Both the position numbers and the translations under genes were made by a program. From contig NZ_LXTW01000012.1 of the NCBI RefSeq assembly GCF_001679005.1, positions 267,116 through 331,115 of the forward strand: a DNA stretch of 64,000 nucleotides, written 5' to 3'. This document shows, in pieces, positions 1 through 8,152 of this stretch. Positions within the stretch are counted from its first letter, which is position 1, and every line of letters begins with the position of its first letter. The stretch is from Moraxella nonliquefaciens. GTDB taxonomy: Bacteria; Pseudomonadota; Gammaproteobacteria; Pseudomonadales; Moraxellaceae. A model generated the notes under the pieces. It was not told where the DNA came from, searched no databases, and saw only the letters and a program-made list of their open reading frames with translations.

Positions 1-8
1 CAATACAA

Positions 9-160
9 TTAAAACTCTGTCTTCATCGTATTGATAATCTCACCAAAAATACTATTGCTGTCTTTGTCATTCATATAAATCTTAACGGTATCGCCATCAT
101 CCATAAAAGGCGTTCTCTCACGCCTGCCATGAGTGCCTTTTTACGATTTTTAAAGGGGTA
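9..160 (-). pseudogene. C-terminal remnant of a fumarylacetoacetate hydrolase-family gene
   Basis: On the minus strand an open frame of about 40 codons ends at a TAA at 9-11. It reads ERTPFMDDGDTVKIYM and then SIFGEI near the end. The TPFM..GDTV..., followed by SIFG-I, resembles the C-terminus of fumarylacetoacetate hydrolase-family enzymes. Upstream in the same frame there are in-frame stops (around 146-160) and no start codon, so only a decayed tail is present. It may instead be the misread end of an unrelated gene. Confidence 0.35.
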
Positions 161-223
161 TGCTAAGGCATGGGAGTGATGTTCTGCTGGTGTATTTCTT
201 GCTGGTATGTTCTAAGTTGGCAA

Positions 224-253
224 TTGACAAATGCCCCACTTTGGCAATTTTAT
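224..253 (+). promoter_or_regulatory. Candidate sigma-70 promoter of der
   Basis: TTGACA at 224-229 is followed after 18 bases by TTTTAT at 248-253, about 40 bases before the der start. The -35 is perfect and the -10 is weak. Confidence 0.4.
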
Positions 254-294
254 GTTAAAATAGCAAGTTTTATAAAATAACAACTGAGAACACC

Positions 295-1713
295 ATGTCC
301 TTAAAATCCGTAGTTGCCCTTATAGGTCGCCCGAATGTGGGCAAATCCACGCTGTTTAACCAACTCACCAAATCCCGCCAAGCCCTAGTTGCTGATTTGG
401 CAGGACTGACCCGAGACCGTCAGTATGGCGATGTGTTTTTTGAAAATAAATCTTTCATCGCCATTGATACAGGAGGTATTGGCGAGGCTGATGATGGCAA
501 GGGTAACATTGATGACTACATGGCGACACAATCATACACCGCCATTTACGAGGCAGACATGGTTGTGTTTGTTGTGGATGCACGAGCAGGACTTACCCCA
601 AGTGATGAGGAGATTGCTAGGTTTTTGCACACGCTGGGCAAACCTGTCTTTTTGGTAGCCAACAAAACAGATGGCGTACATGATGCGTCCATTGCTGAGT
701 TTTTTGGGTTGGGTTTTGGTGAGCCGATACCTACCAGTGCCAGCCATGGCAAGGGCGTAACGAGCCTACTTGAAATCATCACCGCTGATATGCCTGAAAC
801 AGTCGTTGAAGATTCCAAGGCAGATGGCTTAAAATTAGCGATCATCGGTCGCCCGAATGTGGGCAAATCCACGCTAGTCAATCGCCTTTTGGGTGAGGAG
901 CGTGTTGTGGTGTTTGATATGCCAGGCACAACCAGAGACAGCATTTATATCCCTTTTGAGCGAGAGGGGCGAACTTATACACTCATTGATACCGCAGGGG
1001 TAAGACGGCGTGGGCGTATTGATGAGAAAGTGGAAAAATTTAGTGTCATCAAAACCTTGCAGGCCATCAAAGATGCGAATGTGGTTGTGTTGGTGATTGA
1101 TGCTCATGAGGGCATTGTGGACCAAGATTTACACATGCTCGGCTATGCCTTAGATGCAGGACGGGCGATTGTGATTGCCATTAATAAGTGGGATAATCTC
1201 ACTCAGGACCAAAAAGACAGTGTCAAAATTGAAATGGACAGACGTTTTCACTTTATCCCATGGGTTAAGATTCATCTGATTTCTGCCTTGTATGGCAATG
1301 GTGTGGGTAATCTGTATCCATCCATCCATAAGGCGTACGATGCGTCCATGTTTAAGGTGTCCACATCTCGTCTTACGCAGATTTTGCAAGATGCTGTGGC
1401 GGCCCATCAACCGCCAATGGTGAGTGGTCGCCGTATCAAACTTCGTTATGCTCACTTAGGTGGTCATAATCCACCTGTCATTGTCATTCATGGCAACCAA
1501 ACAAGCAGTCTGCCAAAAAGCTATCAGCGATATCTTGAAAATATCTATCGTGAGGTATTTAAATTAGAAGGCACACCCCTTCATGTGGAATTTAAACAAA
1601 ACGCCAACCCATATCAAGGTAAAAAAAATCCCGTCATCAAAAATAAAGCCAAAGTCATGCGAGAGCGTAAACGTATTGCTGGGTTTAAAAAACGGGATAA
1701 GAAGAGAGGGTAA
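295..1713 (+). CDS. der: Ribosome biogenesis GTPase Der (EngA)
   Basis: Essential GTPase that helps assemble the 50S ribosomal subunit. The 472-residue protein has the diagnostic tandem of two G domains. Walker A motifs GRPNVGKS are seen at residues 11-18 and 185-192, with the first-domain DTGG (58-61) and NKTD (123-126), and DTAG and NKWD in the second domain. These are followed by the KH-like C-terminal domain and a basic tail rich in Lys/Arg. Length is usual for the family. The gene ends 8 bases before the restriction endonuclease reading frame, so that R-M pair may be read through from the der promoter. Confidence 0.97.
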   Translation: MSLKSVVALIGRPNVGKSTLFNQLTKSRQALVADLAGLTRDRQYGDVFFENKSFIAIDTGGIGEADDGKGNIDDYMATQSYTAIYEADMVVFVVDARAGLTPSDEEIARFLHTLGKPVFLVANKTDGVHDASIAEFFGLGFGEPIPTSASHGKGVTSLLEIITADMPETVVEDSKADGLKLAIIGRPNVGKSTLVNRLLGEERVVVFDMPGTTRDSIYIPFEREGRTYTLIDTAGVRRRGRIDEKVEKFSVIKTLQAIKDANVVVLVIDAHEGIVDQDLHMLGYALDAGRAIVIAINKWDNLTQDQKDSVKIEMDRRFHFIPWVKIHLISALYGNGVGNLYPSIHKAYDASMFKVSTSRLTQILQDAVAAHQPPMVSGRRIKLRYAHLGGHNPPVIVIHGNQTSSLPKSYQRYLENIYREVFKLEGTPLHVEFKQNANPYQGKKNPVIKNKAKVMRERKRIAGFKKRDKKRG

Positions 1714-1721
1714 GGTGTTTC

Positions 1722-2577
1722 ATGGCAAATATCATTAATGCAATCATTCATTTAATTCAATATCCAATCATTGATTTGCAAGAAAGTTATTTGGGAAAAA
1801 ACCGTATCAATAATGTTGGTGATGCCCTAGAACGTTATGTTCAAGATTTATTTTTGGGTGATTTTGACTTAGATGCCAATGATAGAAATGTGAAAATTTC
1901 TGAGTGTTTTTCTTATTTTGGCAATAGTAGTAACCCACCAGATATGATGTTAAAAGGTGGTGATGCGATTGAAGTTAAAAAAAATAGAAAGTAGAAATTC
2001 AGATTTGGCTTTAAATTCCAGTTATCCAAAGGCAAAATTACTCTCTGACAATCCAATGCTAAATAAAGCGTGTAAGAATGCAGAATGTTGGATGGTAAAA
2101 GATATGCTTTATGTGGTAGGTATTGTTGATAATGGGCGATTAAATGCCTTAACTTTTATTTATGGCGATGATTATTGTGCTGAGCAAGAAATTTATGAAA
2201 CAGTTAAAAATAGAATCAAAACAGGTGTAGAAATGATACAGAATGTTGAATTTACACCAACCAAAGAGCTGGGTAAAATTAAACGTATTGATCCACTGGG
2301 TATTACGAATTTACGTGTGCGTGGCATGTGGCATATTGAAAATCCATTTAAGGTTTTTGATTATGTTTATCAAAGAAATTTTAATCATCAATTTAACTTC
2401 ATGGCAATCATCAATGATCAAAAATGGCAATCATTTTCTAATACTGATGAATTGATAAAATTGATTAATAAAACGCCCAACACCAGTTTAATTGATATTA
2501 AAGTCAAAAATCCCAACAATCCAGCCCAATTAAGACCTGCCAAACTTATCCAGTTTTTTATTGGAGCCATGCAATGA
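1722..2577 (+). pseudogene. NgoPII-family type II restriction endonuclease, frameshifted at an A8 run
   Basis: Two overlapping frames together give one protein that resembles R.NgoPII (recognition GGCC). Frame one (1722-1994, 90 residues) covers NNVGDALERYV, FSYFGNSSNPPD and the catalytic E-V-K triad; D74, E84 and K86 fit a PD-(D/E)XK nuclease. Frame two, from about 1980, continues with KKIESRNSDLALNSS and ends DPLGITNLRVRGMW...[12 protein letters not shown]. The switch falls in a run of eight A at 1977-1984: seven A would restore a single ORF of about 284 residues, close to the known family length. The stop overlaps the methylase start (ATGCAATGA). As written it is off; phase variation, a fixed mutation or a homopolymer sequencing error are all possible. 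Confidence 0.85.
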
Positions 2578-3554
2578 ATATTATTAGTCTATTTACAGGA
2601 GCAGGTGGCATGGATTTGGGTTTTAAGCAAGCAGGTTTTGATATTGTATTAGCAAATGAATATGACAAATCCATTTGGGCAACTTATGAAAAGAATCATC
2701 AAACGCCTTTATTAAAGGGTGACATTCGTCAATTTCATAATGATGATTTTCCAGAATGTGATGGTATTATCGGTGGACCACCGTGTCAAAGTTGGAGTGA
2801 AGCGGGTTCATTACGTGGTATAAATGATGCAAGGGGGCAGTTATTTTTTGATTATATTCGGATTTTAAAAGCCAAACAGCCTAAGTTTTTTGTGGCAGAA
2901 AATGTTTCTGGAATGCTTGCAAGACGCCATCATGAAGCGGTGCAAAATATCATTACCTCTTTTAAGGAGGCTGGTTATTCGGTATTTATTAAGATGCTTG
3001 ATGCGTATGATTTTGAAACTGCTCAAAACCGAAAAAGAGTTTTTTATGTTGGTTTTCGTCACGATTTAATGATTGATGATTTTGATTTTCCACAACCAAT
3101 TGAGCATAAGATATCTTTAAAAGATGTGATTTGGGATTTAAAAGACAGTGCCGTACCAGCGTTAGAAAATAATAGAACCAATGGTAAAGACTGTATTATT
3201 TCTAATCATGAGTACTTTATTGGCGGTTATTCTAGCATTTATATGAGCAGAAACCGTGTGCGTTTATGGCATGAGCCATCTTTTACCATCCAAGCCAGTG
3301 GCAGACAGGCTCCGCAACATCCTGATGCTCCAAGAATGACAAAATTAGCTGAGAACATTTTTGAATTTGATAAATTCAAAACAGATAGCTACCGCCGTCT
3401 TTCAGTACGAGAATGTGCCAGAATACAGGGTTTTCCTGATAATTTTGAATTCGTTTATTCATCGGTAAATGATGGTTATAAAATGATAGGTAATGCTGTA
3501 CCCATTAAATTGGCTTATCATGTAGCAAATAAAATTATTGATTATCTAAAATAA
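2574..3554 (+). CDS. DNA (cytosine-5) methyltransferase, NgoPII/HaeIII type
   Basis: Methylates cytosine in DNA and protects against the neighbouring endonuclease; the likely target is GGCC, by resemblance to M.NgoPII. Visible m5C-methylase motifs in order are: [11 protein letters not shown] (motif I, SAM binding), [12 protein letters not shown] with catalytic C71 (motif IV), ENVSG (VI), [11 protein letters not shown] (VIII), [13 protein letters not shown] (IX) and GNAVPIKLA (X). It is intact at 326 residues. It starts inside the end of the endonuclease gene (4-base overlap), so the two are translationally coupled. The pair is more AT-rich than der, suggesting acquisition by transfer. Confidence 0.95.
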   Translation: MNIISLFTGAGGMDLGFKQAGFDIVLANEYDKSIWATYEKNHQTPLLKGDIRQFHNDDFPECDGIIGGPPCQSWSEAGSLRGINDARGQLFFDYIRILKAKQPKFFVAENVSGMLARRHHEAVQNIITSFKEAGYSVFIKMLDAYDFETAQNRKRVFYVGFRHDLMIDDFDFPQPIEHKISLKDVIWDLKDSAVPALENNRTNGKDCIISNHEYFIGGYSSIYMSRNRVRLWHEPSFTIQASGRQAPQHPDAPRMTKLAENIFEFDKFKTDSYRRLSVRECARIQGFPDNFEFVYSSVNDGYKMIGNAVPIKLAYHVANKIIDYLK

Positions 3555-3557
3555 ACC

Positions 3558-4319
3558 ATGTTCAAAAACATCCGCATTCTTATCCTACTTTGCATTTTAC
3601 TCATCGTCGCTACTAATAGCTTTCGTGATAAGAACCACGATTGGCAAAAGCCTGTCTATGTTGCCATGTATCCTATTAACGTAGATAACTCGCCAGAGGT
3701 TGCTGGGTATATTGCAAGTCTATCTGACAAAGATTTTCAAGAGATAGAAAATTATTTGAATGCCCAAAGTAAAAAATATGGTCAAAACGCCCATTTTTAT
3801 TATCGGTTAGGGCAAGAGGTTAAGGTTGTGCCCCCTGTCGTACCTAGAAATGGCACTGTGATTGATGCCATTATTTGGAGTTTAAAATTTCGCTATTATG
3901 CTTATAAACACACTCACGATATTGGCGTACCAACCAATTTACGGCTATTTTTGCAGTACCATCATCCCAGTAAAAAAATCATCACCGAGACCTCAACCGC
4001 CCTACAAAATGGACGTATTGGTACTGTTAATCTGTTTGGGGCATCAAAAAGAGGTGCTAATAATAATGTGGTCATTGCCCACGAGAGCCTACACGCTTTT
4101 GGTGCCAGCGACAAATACGACCTATCAAACGGCATTCCCATCTACCCACACGGCTACGCCAACCCCGCCCAAAACCCACGCTATCCGCAGACCCAAGCTG
4201 AGCTGATGGCGGTGCATATCCCCACATCGCCAACCACATTTGAGATGGCACGAGACCTAAAACAAACGGTTGTGGGCGAGATGACAGCATTTGAAATCAA
4301 ATGGAAAAAACTGGATTAA
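3558..4319 (+). CDS. Membrane-anchored or secreted protein with an HExxH-type metallopeptidase motif
   Basis: 253 residues. The N-terminus has a hydrophobic segment at about 5-19 (ILILLCILLIVA) that would act as signal or anchor. The middle has no family I recognise. Near residue 176 it carries VVIAHESLHAFGASDKYD: HESLH fits the zinc-binding HExxH helix, and the following GASDKYD could give the third ligand, as in metzincin-like folds. It starts 3 bases after the methylase stop, so it may be co-transcribed, but its function need not be related. A zinc-dependent periplasmic peptidase is the inference; no substrate can be suggested. Confidence 0.75.
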   Translation: MFKNIRILILLCILLIVATNSFRDKNHDWQKPVYVAMYPINVDNSPEVAGYIASLSDKDFQEIENYLNAQSKKYGQNAHFYYRLGQEVKVVPPVVPRNGTVIDAIIWSLKFRYYAYKHTHDIGVPTNLRLFLQYHHPSKKIITETSTALQNGRIGTVNLFGASKRGANNNVVIAHESLHAFGASDKYDLSNGIPIYPHGYANPAQNPRYPQTQAELMAVHIPTSPTTFEMARDLKQTVVGEMTAFEIKWKKLD

Positions 4320-4321
4320 CC

Positions 4322-4915
4322 ATGCTTTTTGAGACGCTTGCCATAAATAATGGGCGTATTTTAAATCTGGATTATCACAATAGACGATTTAAACAGGGGC
4401 AGTTATTTTTGCATTGTCAAACGATGATTGATGATATTGCCAATATTGTTAATATTTCTGATGAGTTTGATAATAAATTTATCCGTTGTCGTGTTACTTA
4501 TGATAAATATAGCATAAAAGTAGAATATTTTGATTACATCCCAAAATCCATTCAATCTTTTAAAATAATAGAATGTGATAGTATAGATTATGCTTATAAA
4601 TATGATGATAGAAATTTATTAAATCAGTTATTATCCCAAAAGGGCGATTGTGATGAAATTATCATTATAAAAAACGGCTTGGTTACGGATTGTTCTATTG
4701 GCAATTTATTATTTTTAAAAGATGATATTTGGTACACACCAAATACACCATTATTAAAAGGAGTGCAGCGGGCTTATTTATTGGAAGCTCAAAAAATTCA
4801 TTTGGCAAATATTGATAAAAATAACATTTGGCAATATGAAAAAGTGATGATGATAAATGCCCTAAATGCTTTTGATGAGAATCGGGCGGTGTTAATTAAA
4901 AATATTAAGGAATGA
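4322..4915 (+). CDS. Class IV aminotransferase (PabC/IlvE-like fold)
   Basis: PLP-dependent enzyme of the branched-chain aminotransferase / aminodeoxychorismate lyase fold. Seen in the sequence: FETLAINNGRILNLDYHNRR at the start, then DRNLLNQLL, DEIIIIKNGLVTDCSIGNLLF and TPNTPLLKGVQRAYLL, the C-terminal signature of the fold. At 197 residues it is short for the family (usually 270-300), so it may be one of the small class IV proteins seen beside pabB-like genes; no pabB lies here. I chose the start at 4322, which begins at MLFETL 2 bases after the previous stop, rather than 4301, which would overlap the upstream gene. Substrate unknown. Confidence 0.75.
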   Translation: MLFETLAINNGRILNLDYHNRRFKQGQLFLHCQTMIDDIANIVNISDEFDNKFIRCRVTYDKYSIKVEYFDYIPKSIQSFKIIECDSIDYAYKYDDRNLLNQLLSQKGDCDEIIIIKNGLVTDCSIGNLLFLKDDIWYTPNTPLLKGVQRAYLLEAQKIHLANIDKNNIWQYEKVMMINALNAFDENRAVLIKNIKE

Positions 4916-4916
4916 T

Positions 4917-5771
4917 ATGCTAAGATTGGCGATTTTTGCAGACATTCATGGTAAATTTTTATTACCCTTTAAATTGGTGGATTATTATCAAACCCTGACA
5001 GGACAAGCGATTGATGCCATTATTCAATGTGGCGACATGGGAGTATTTCCTGACAAAAACAACATGGATAAAGCGACATTAAGACACGCCAGACATGACA
5101 GAGATGAGTTGGGTTTTATGGATAATTTTGTCAAAATGGATAGTGACATTGCCAAATTTTTAAATACGCTCAATATCCCCATGTATACCGTGCGTGGCAA
5201 TCACGAAGACCATGATTTTTTGGATAATTTAGAAAATAACAGCGATAAAAATTTGCCTTATTTTCATATTGATTGTTATCAAAAAATTCGGGTATTAAAA
5301 ACAGGCTTTCCACTCATATTAACCAATGACACCGACAGCATTAGCCTATTGGGCATTGGGCGAATTGGCGATAGAAAAGGGCGAGAGCATAAAACGTTTA
5401 TCCAAAACTATGAACGAGAACAATTAAAAAAGCTCTATAAAGCCTGTGGCGACATAGATATTTTAATCACTCATGACAAACCAATCGAAAGTATTCGTAG
5501 TTATGGTTTATCTGACGTGGCAGACGCGTTGGATAATATCGCTTTTTGTTATCATTTTTATGGGCATACGGGCGAGCCTTATCATGAAACACTTGCTGAT
5601 AATCGCATTACCCAATCGGTAAAAATCAAAGAATTGGAATTTAATCAAAAAGGCAAATTAGAAACAGGCTCTATGATAATTTTAGAAAAAGACAAAGAGA
5701 ATATCAGCATAAAAAGCGTGCCATTATTTGACATTATTCATTTTGATAAAGAAAGTTGGCGATATATATGA
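4917..5771 (+). CDS. Calcineurin-like metallophosphoesterase
   Basis: Predicted di-metal phosphoesterase of 284 residues. The family motifs appear in order: DIHG (near 9), CGDMG (near 39), GNHED (near 95), ITHDKP (near 182) and GHTGE (near 219). There is no signal peptide, so it should be cytoplasmic. It follows the aminotransferase with a one-base gap, so the two are co-transcribed. The substrate (nucleotide, RNA end or protein phosphate) cannot be read from the sequence. The RNA ligase RtcB is the next full-length gene, 690 bases on; that proximity is suggestive but not proof of an RNA-repair role. Confidence 0.85.
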   Translation: MLRLAIFADIHGKFLLPFKLVDYYQTLTGQAIDAIIQCGDMGVFPDKNNMDKATLRHARHDRDELGFMDNFVKMDSDIAKFLNTLNIPMYTVRGNHEDHDFLDNLENNSDKNLPYFHIDCYQKIRVLKTGFPLILTNDTDSISLLGIGRIGDRKGREHKTFIQNYEREQLKKLYKACGDIDILITHDKPIESIRSYGLSDVADALDNIAFCYHFYGHTGEPYHETLADNRITQSVKIKELEFNQKGKLETGSMIILEKDKENISIKSVPLFDIIHFDKESWRYI

Positions 5772-5807
5772 CTGTTTGGGATTTTTATAAAAATTTTTAA
5801 AAACCCC

Positions 5808-5835
5808 TTGACTTTTTATTTTTATCGCTTATCAT
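5808..5835 (+). promoter_or_regulatory. Sigma-70-like promoter of a short orphan transcript
   Basis: TTGACT at 5808-5813 and TATCAT at 5830-5835, spacing 16. It lies about 70 bases before a small ORF with its own ribosome binding site. Confidence 0.5.
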
Positions 5836-5902
5836 ATACACATTCACGCACCAAATACGCTTGGTGCATTTCATTTACCCAAACAGCAATAGGAGTAAAA
5901 CA

Positions 5903-5980
5903 ATGTCTGTATCTTACAATCTTTGTAATTCAAAAAAGACCAGCCGTTTTGACTGTTTGGGCAAATCATTTTTGATATAA
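5903..5980 (+). CDS. Possible 25-residue peptide or leader ORF
   Basis: ATG at 5903 is preceded by AGGAG (5891-5895), a strong ribosome binding site at proper distance. It encodes 25 residues starting MSVSYNLCNSKK and ending GKSFLI; the stop TAA lies inside a perfect inverted repeat (5972-5992). The peptide has two Cys and several basic residues and resembles nothing I know. With the promoter before it and a terminator after it, this is a self-contained unit of about 200 nt. It may be a small peptide gene, a dual-function small RNA, or a leader. Confidence 0.4.
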   Translation: MSVSYNLCNSKKTSRFDCLGKSFLI

Positions 5981-5992
5981 GCCTTATATCAA
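5972..5992. repeat. Perfect 10-bp inverted repeat with a one-base centre
   Basis: TTGATATAAG at 5972-5981 and its exact complement CTTATATCAA at 5983-5992, centred on C5982. It overlaps the stop codon of the 25-codon ORF. It could be a protein-binding operator or an RNA hairpin; no T-run follows, so it is not a terminator by itself. Confidence 0.7.
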
Positions 5993-6007
5993 GCCAAACA
6001 CATAAAG

Positions 6008-6048
6008 ACGGTGGCAAGCCTTAATCTACAAGGCTTTCACCGTTTTTT
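6008..6048 (+). terminator. Rho-independent terminator of the short transcript
   Basis: Left arm 6008-6022 and right arm 6030-6043 pair through ACGGTG/CACCGT and AAGCCTT/AAGGCTT with a small internal mismatch, followed directly by a T run at 6043-6048. Confidence 0.75.
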
Positions 6049-6315
6049 ATTGTCTAAAATTTGCCCAAAAAATCGCTAAGATTTGTCTTAAAAATTGATA
6101 AACTGCTTTATCATTTTTGACGGTTTTCTTTTCCCAAAATTTTATCATTTATTTATCATTTTTATATTTAAAAATGATTGGGGAAGTATTGTCTTTTTAA
6201 TTTGTATTTATTTGTTTTAGCTAAAAATTGAATGATTTTTGGTTGGGGAGTTTTATATCAAAAATTTGGTTTTTTTTAAATACACCTAATGAAATTAATA
6301 TTTATCACAGGCTTT

Positions 6316-6382
6316 GTAGGGGCGTGTTGCACACATCTTGATGATATAACGATTTTATTGGACGTGCTCAGCACGTCCCTAC
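6316..6382. repeat. Pair of inverted REP-like elements with GTAG heads
   Basis: Left unit: GTAG at 6316-6319 then a G/C-rich imperfect hairpin (GGGCGTGTTGCACAC). Right unit on the other strand: GTAG is the complement of 6379-6382, next to a perfect hairpin GGACGTGCT / AGCACGTCC (6360-6368 / 6370-6378). GTAG followed by a hairpin is the layout of REP elements mobilised by RAYT (TnpA-REP) transposases, and two facing units form a BIME-like module. No RAYT gene is in the window. Confidence 0.55.
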
Positions 6383-6462
6383 ACCTACATATCATAAATT
6401 TGTGCTAATGTTAATGCTCCTTTATCTAAATCCCCAAACCAACCCAAAAGAGAAATAATTTT

Positions 6463-7677
6463 ATGAGTATCGGACTTATTTTAAATGAAAATGGCAACAA
6501 TGGCGTGCCTGTCAAAATCTTTACCAAAGACGTGGAACAAAAGGCGTTAAATCAGCTCTACGCGATGAGCCAGTTGCAATTTATCCATAGCCATATCGCC
6601 GTCATGCCTGACGTTCATGCGGGCAAGGGGGCGACTGTGGGGAGCGTGATTCCGACCAAATCGGCAATCATTCCGTCTGCGGTGGGCGTGGATATTGGCT
6701 GTGGCATGAACGCCCTACGCCTGTCTATCAAGGCAGAGCAGTTGCCCGACAACCTAAAACCTGCCCGCCTTGCCATTGAAAAACACGTCCCTGTCGGCTT
6801 TGAAAAGCACAAGCAAATCATGGCAAAAATGAGTACGCTTGACCCGCTTGCCATTCGTCTCAAAAAAATTACCGACAAGCACAAGGGTTTATTGAAAATG
6901 ATGAGTAACTTTGACAGAACGTGGGCAAAACAGCTTGGCACGTTGGGCGGTGGCAATCACTTTATTGAGCTGTGCGTGGACGAGAACGATGATGTGTGGA
7001 TTATGCTTCACTCTGGTTCTCGTGGGATTGGCTCGTGTATTGGCGAGTATTTTATCAGTCTTGCCAAAAAAGTGAATGAGACGTGTTTTGGTTATATTCC
7101 TGACCGTGAGCTGTCGTATTTGGCACAGGGTACGCCGTTTTTTGAGGATTATATTGAGGCGGTGGGCTGGGCTCAGGACTATGCGACTGAAAACCGCAAG
7201 GAGATGATGAGACTCATTATCAAAGCCTTACAAAGCAAAGACGCACAATTTCCCCGCTTTACCGTAACCAAAGAGGCGATAAACTGTCATCACAACTATG
7301 TCAGCCGTGAGAGGCATTTTGGCAGTTCGGTCTATGTAACTCGCAAGGGGGCGATTAGTGCCTATGAGGGCGAGCTTGGCATTATCCCTGGCTCTATGGG
7401 GGCGAAATCCTATATCGTGCGTGGGCGTGGCAATAGCGAGAGTTTTTGTTCGTGTTCGCATGGGGCAGGGCGAAAAATGAGCAGGGGGCGTGCGGTGCGT
7501 GAGTTTGGCTTGGCGGATTTGGTGAGCCAAACGGACGGTATCGAATGCCGTAAAGATAAGGGCGTGTTGGACGAAATTCCACAGGCGTATAAAGATATTG
7601 ATGAGGTCATGGCAAACCAAACCGATTTGGTGGAGGTTGTGCATACCTTAAAGCAGGTGATGTGTATTAAGGGGTGA
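6463..7677 (+). CDS. rtcB: RNA-splicing/repair ligase RtcB
   Basis: GTP- and Mn-dependent ligase that joins RNA 2',3'-cyclic-phosphate (3'-phosphate) ends to 5'-OH ends. The 404-residue protein matches the E. coli length (408). Seen: MPDVHAGKGATVG near 48, GVDIGCGMNA with metal ligands D77 and C80, GGGNHFIEL with H166, LHSGSRGIG with H183, and CSHGAGRKMSR, whose H333 is the residue that is guanylylated. No rtcA (cyclase) or rtcR regulator is adjacent. The nearest upstream gene is a metallophosphoesterase 690 bases away across a REP-containing gap, so it probably has its own promoter. Confidence 0.95.
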   Translation: MSIGLILNENGNNGVPVKIFTKDVEQKALNQLYAMSQLQFIHSHIAVMPDVHAGKGATVGSVIPTKSAIIPSAVGVDIGCGMNALRLSIKAEQLPDNLKPARLAIEKHVPVGFEKHKQIMAKMSTLDPLAIRLKKITDKHKGLLKMMSNFDRTWAKQLGTLGGGNHFIELCVDENDDVWIMLHSGSRGIGSCIGEYFISLAKKVNETCFGYIPDRELSYLAQGTPFFEDYIEAVGWAQDYATENRKEMMRLIIKALQSKDAQFPRFTVTKEAINCHHNYVSRERHFGSSVYVTRKGAISAYEGELGIIPGSMGAKSYIVRGRGNSESFCSCSHGAGRKMSRGRAVREFGLADLVSQTDGIECRKDKGVLDEIPQAYKDIDEVMANQTDLVEVVHTLKQVMCIKG

Positions 7678-7847
7678 TGAATGATTTTTGGACTACTATC
7701 TGATTTTTTATTTGTCATTTTGTAAAATAAGTGCAGGGGCAAATTACATTTGCTCTGTGTTAAATTTGGATTTTGGGGTGAATAAATTACCCTTATACGT
7801 CCAAATTCTAAAATATATTTTGATTTAGTCCAACATAGGAAAATAAT

Positions 7848-8063
7848 ATGAAAAACCAAAAAGAGCTTATCAAACTTGGCGAAAAATTGGCAAATCACCC
7901 AATTTACCCAAGTGCGATTAAAGTACGCAACCAAACCGCCTTAAACCCTTTATTAAAAAAGGGTGGTGTTCATGATAAAGACAACCCCAAAACACGCCAT
8001 AAAAAAGAGCGTGCTAAAATACGTTTGCACCTAAAACATAAGGGGTATGACAATAATTTTTAA
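7848..8063 (+). CDS. Small basic hypothetical protein
   Basis: 71 residues, rich in Lys/Arg/His, with no signal peptide or membrane segment; it contains NPLLKKGGVHDK and then TRHKKERAKIRLHLKHKG. An AGGA ribosome binding site sits 9 bases before the ATG. The basic composition suggests contact with RNA or ribosomes, but I recognise no family. It stands alone between rtcB and the peptide gene. Confidence 0.55.
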   Translation: MKNQKELIKLGEKLANHPIYPSAIKVRNQTALNPLLKKGGVHDKDNPKTRHKKERAKIRLHLKHKGYDNNF

Positions 8064-8080
8064 AAATTTTTCAAATTTTT

Positions 8081-8110
8081 TGTAAGATATTTGCTCCACG
8101 TCCGTCTAAG
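8081..8110 (+). promoter_or_regulatory. ECF-sigma-type promoter of the hvfA-like operon
   Basis: TGTAAG at 8081-8086, a 16-base spacer, then CGTCTAAG at 8103-8110, about 42 bases before the peptide start at 8153. A GTAA-type -35 with a CGTC-type -10 at 16-base spacing is typical for ECF sigma factors. An ECF sigma gene lies at the end of the same cluster, so autoregulation is likely. No good sigma-70 boxes are seen at this place. Confidence 0.6.
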
Positions 8111-8152
8111 GTATATCATAGAATGGTTTATGATGTTCAATCGGAGTTTATT

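Larger units (their letters stand above)
5772..6462. other. 690-bp gene-poor interval
   Basis: Very AT-rich. It holds a sigma-70-like promoter, a 25-codon ORF ending in a perfect inverted repeat, a terminator hairpin, and an outward pair of GTAG-headed REP-like repeats, each listed separately. I see no long ORF with coding character. Confidence 0.7.

Noticed and set aside
5972..5992. Inverted repeat as terminator of the 25-codon ORF
   Set aside because: AT-rich with a one-base loop and no T-run; the real terminator is at 6008-6048.
6600..7940. Long minus-strand ORFs opposite rtcB (to 174 codons)
   Set aside because: They lie against a clearly conserved gene and have no family features; shadow frames.
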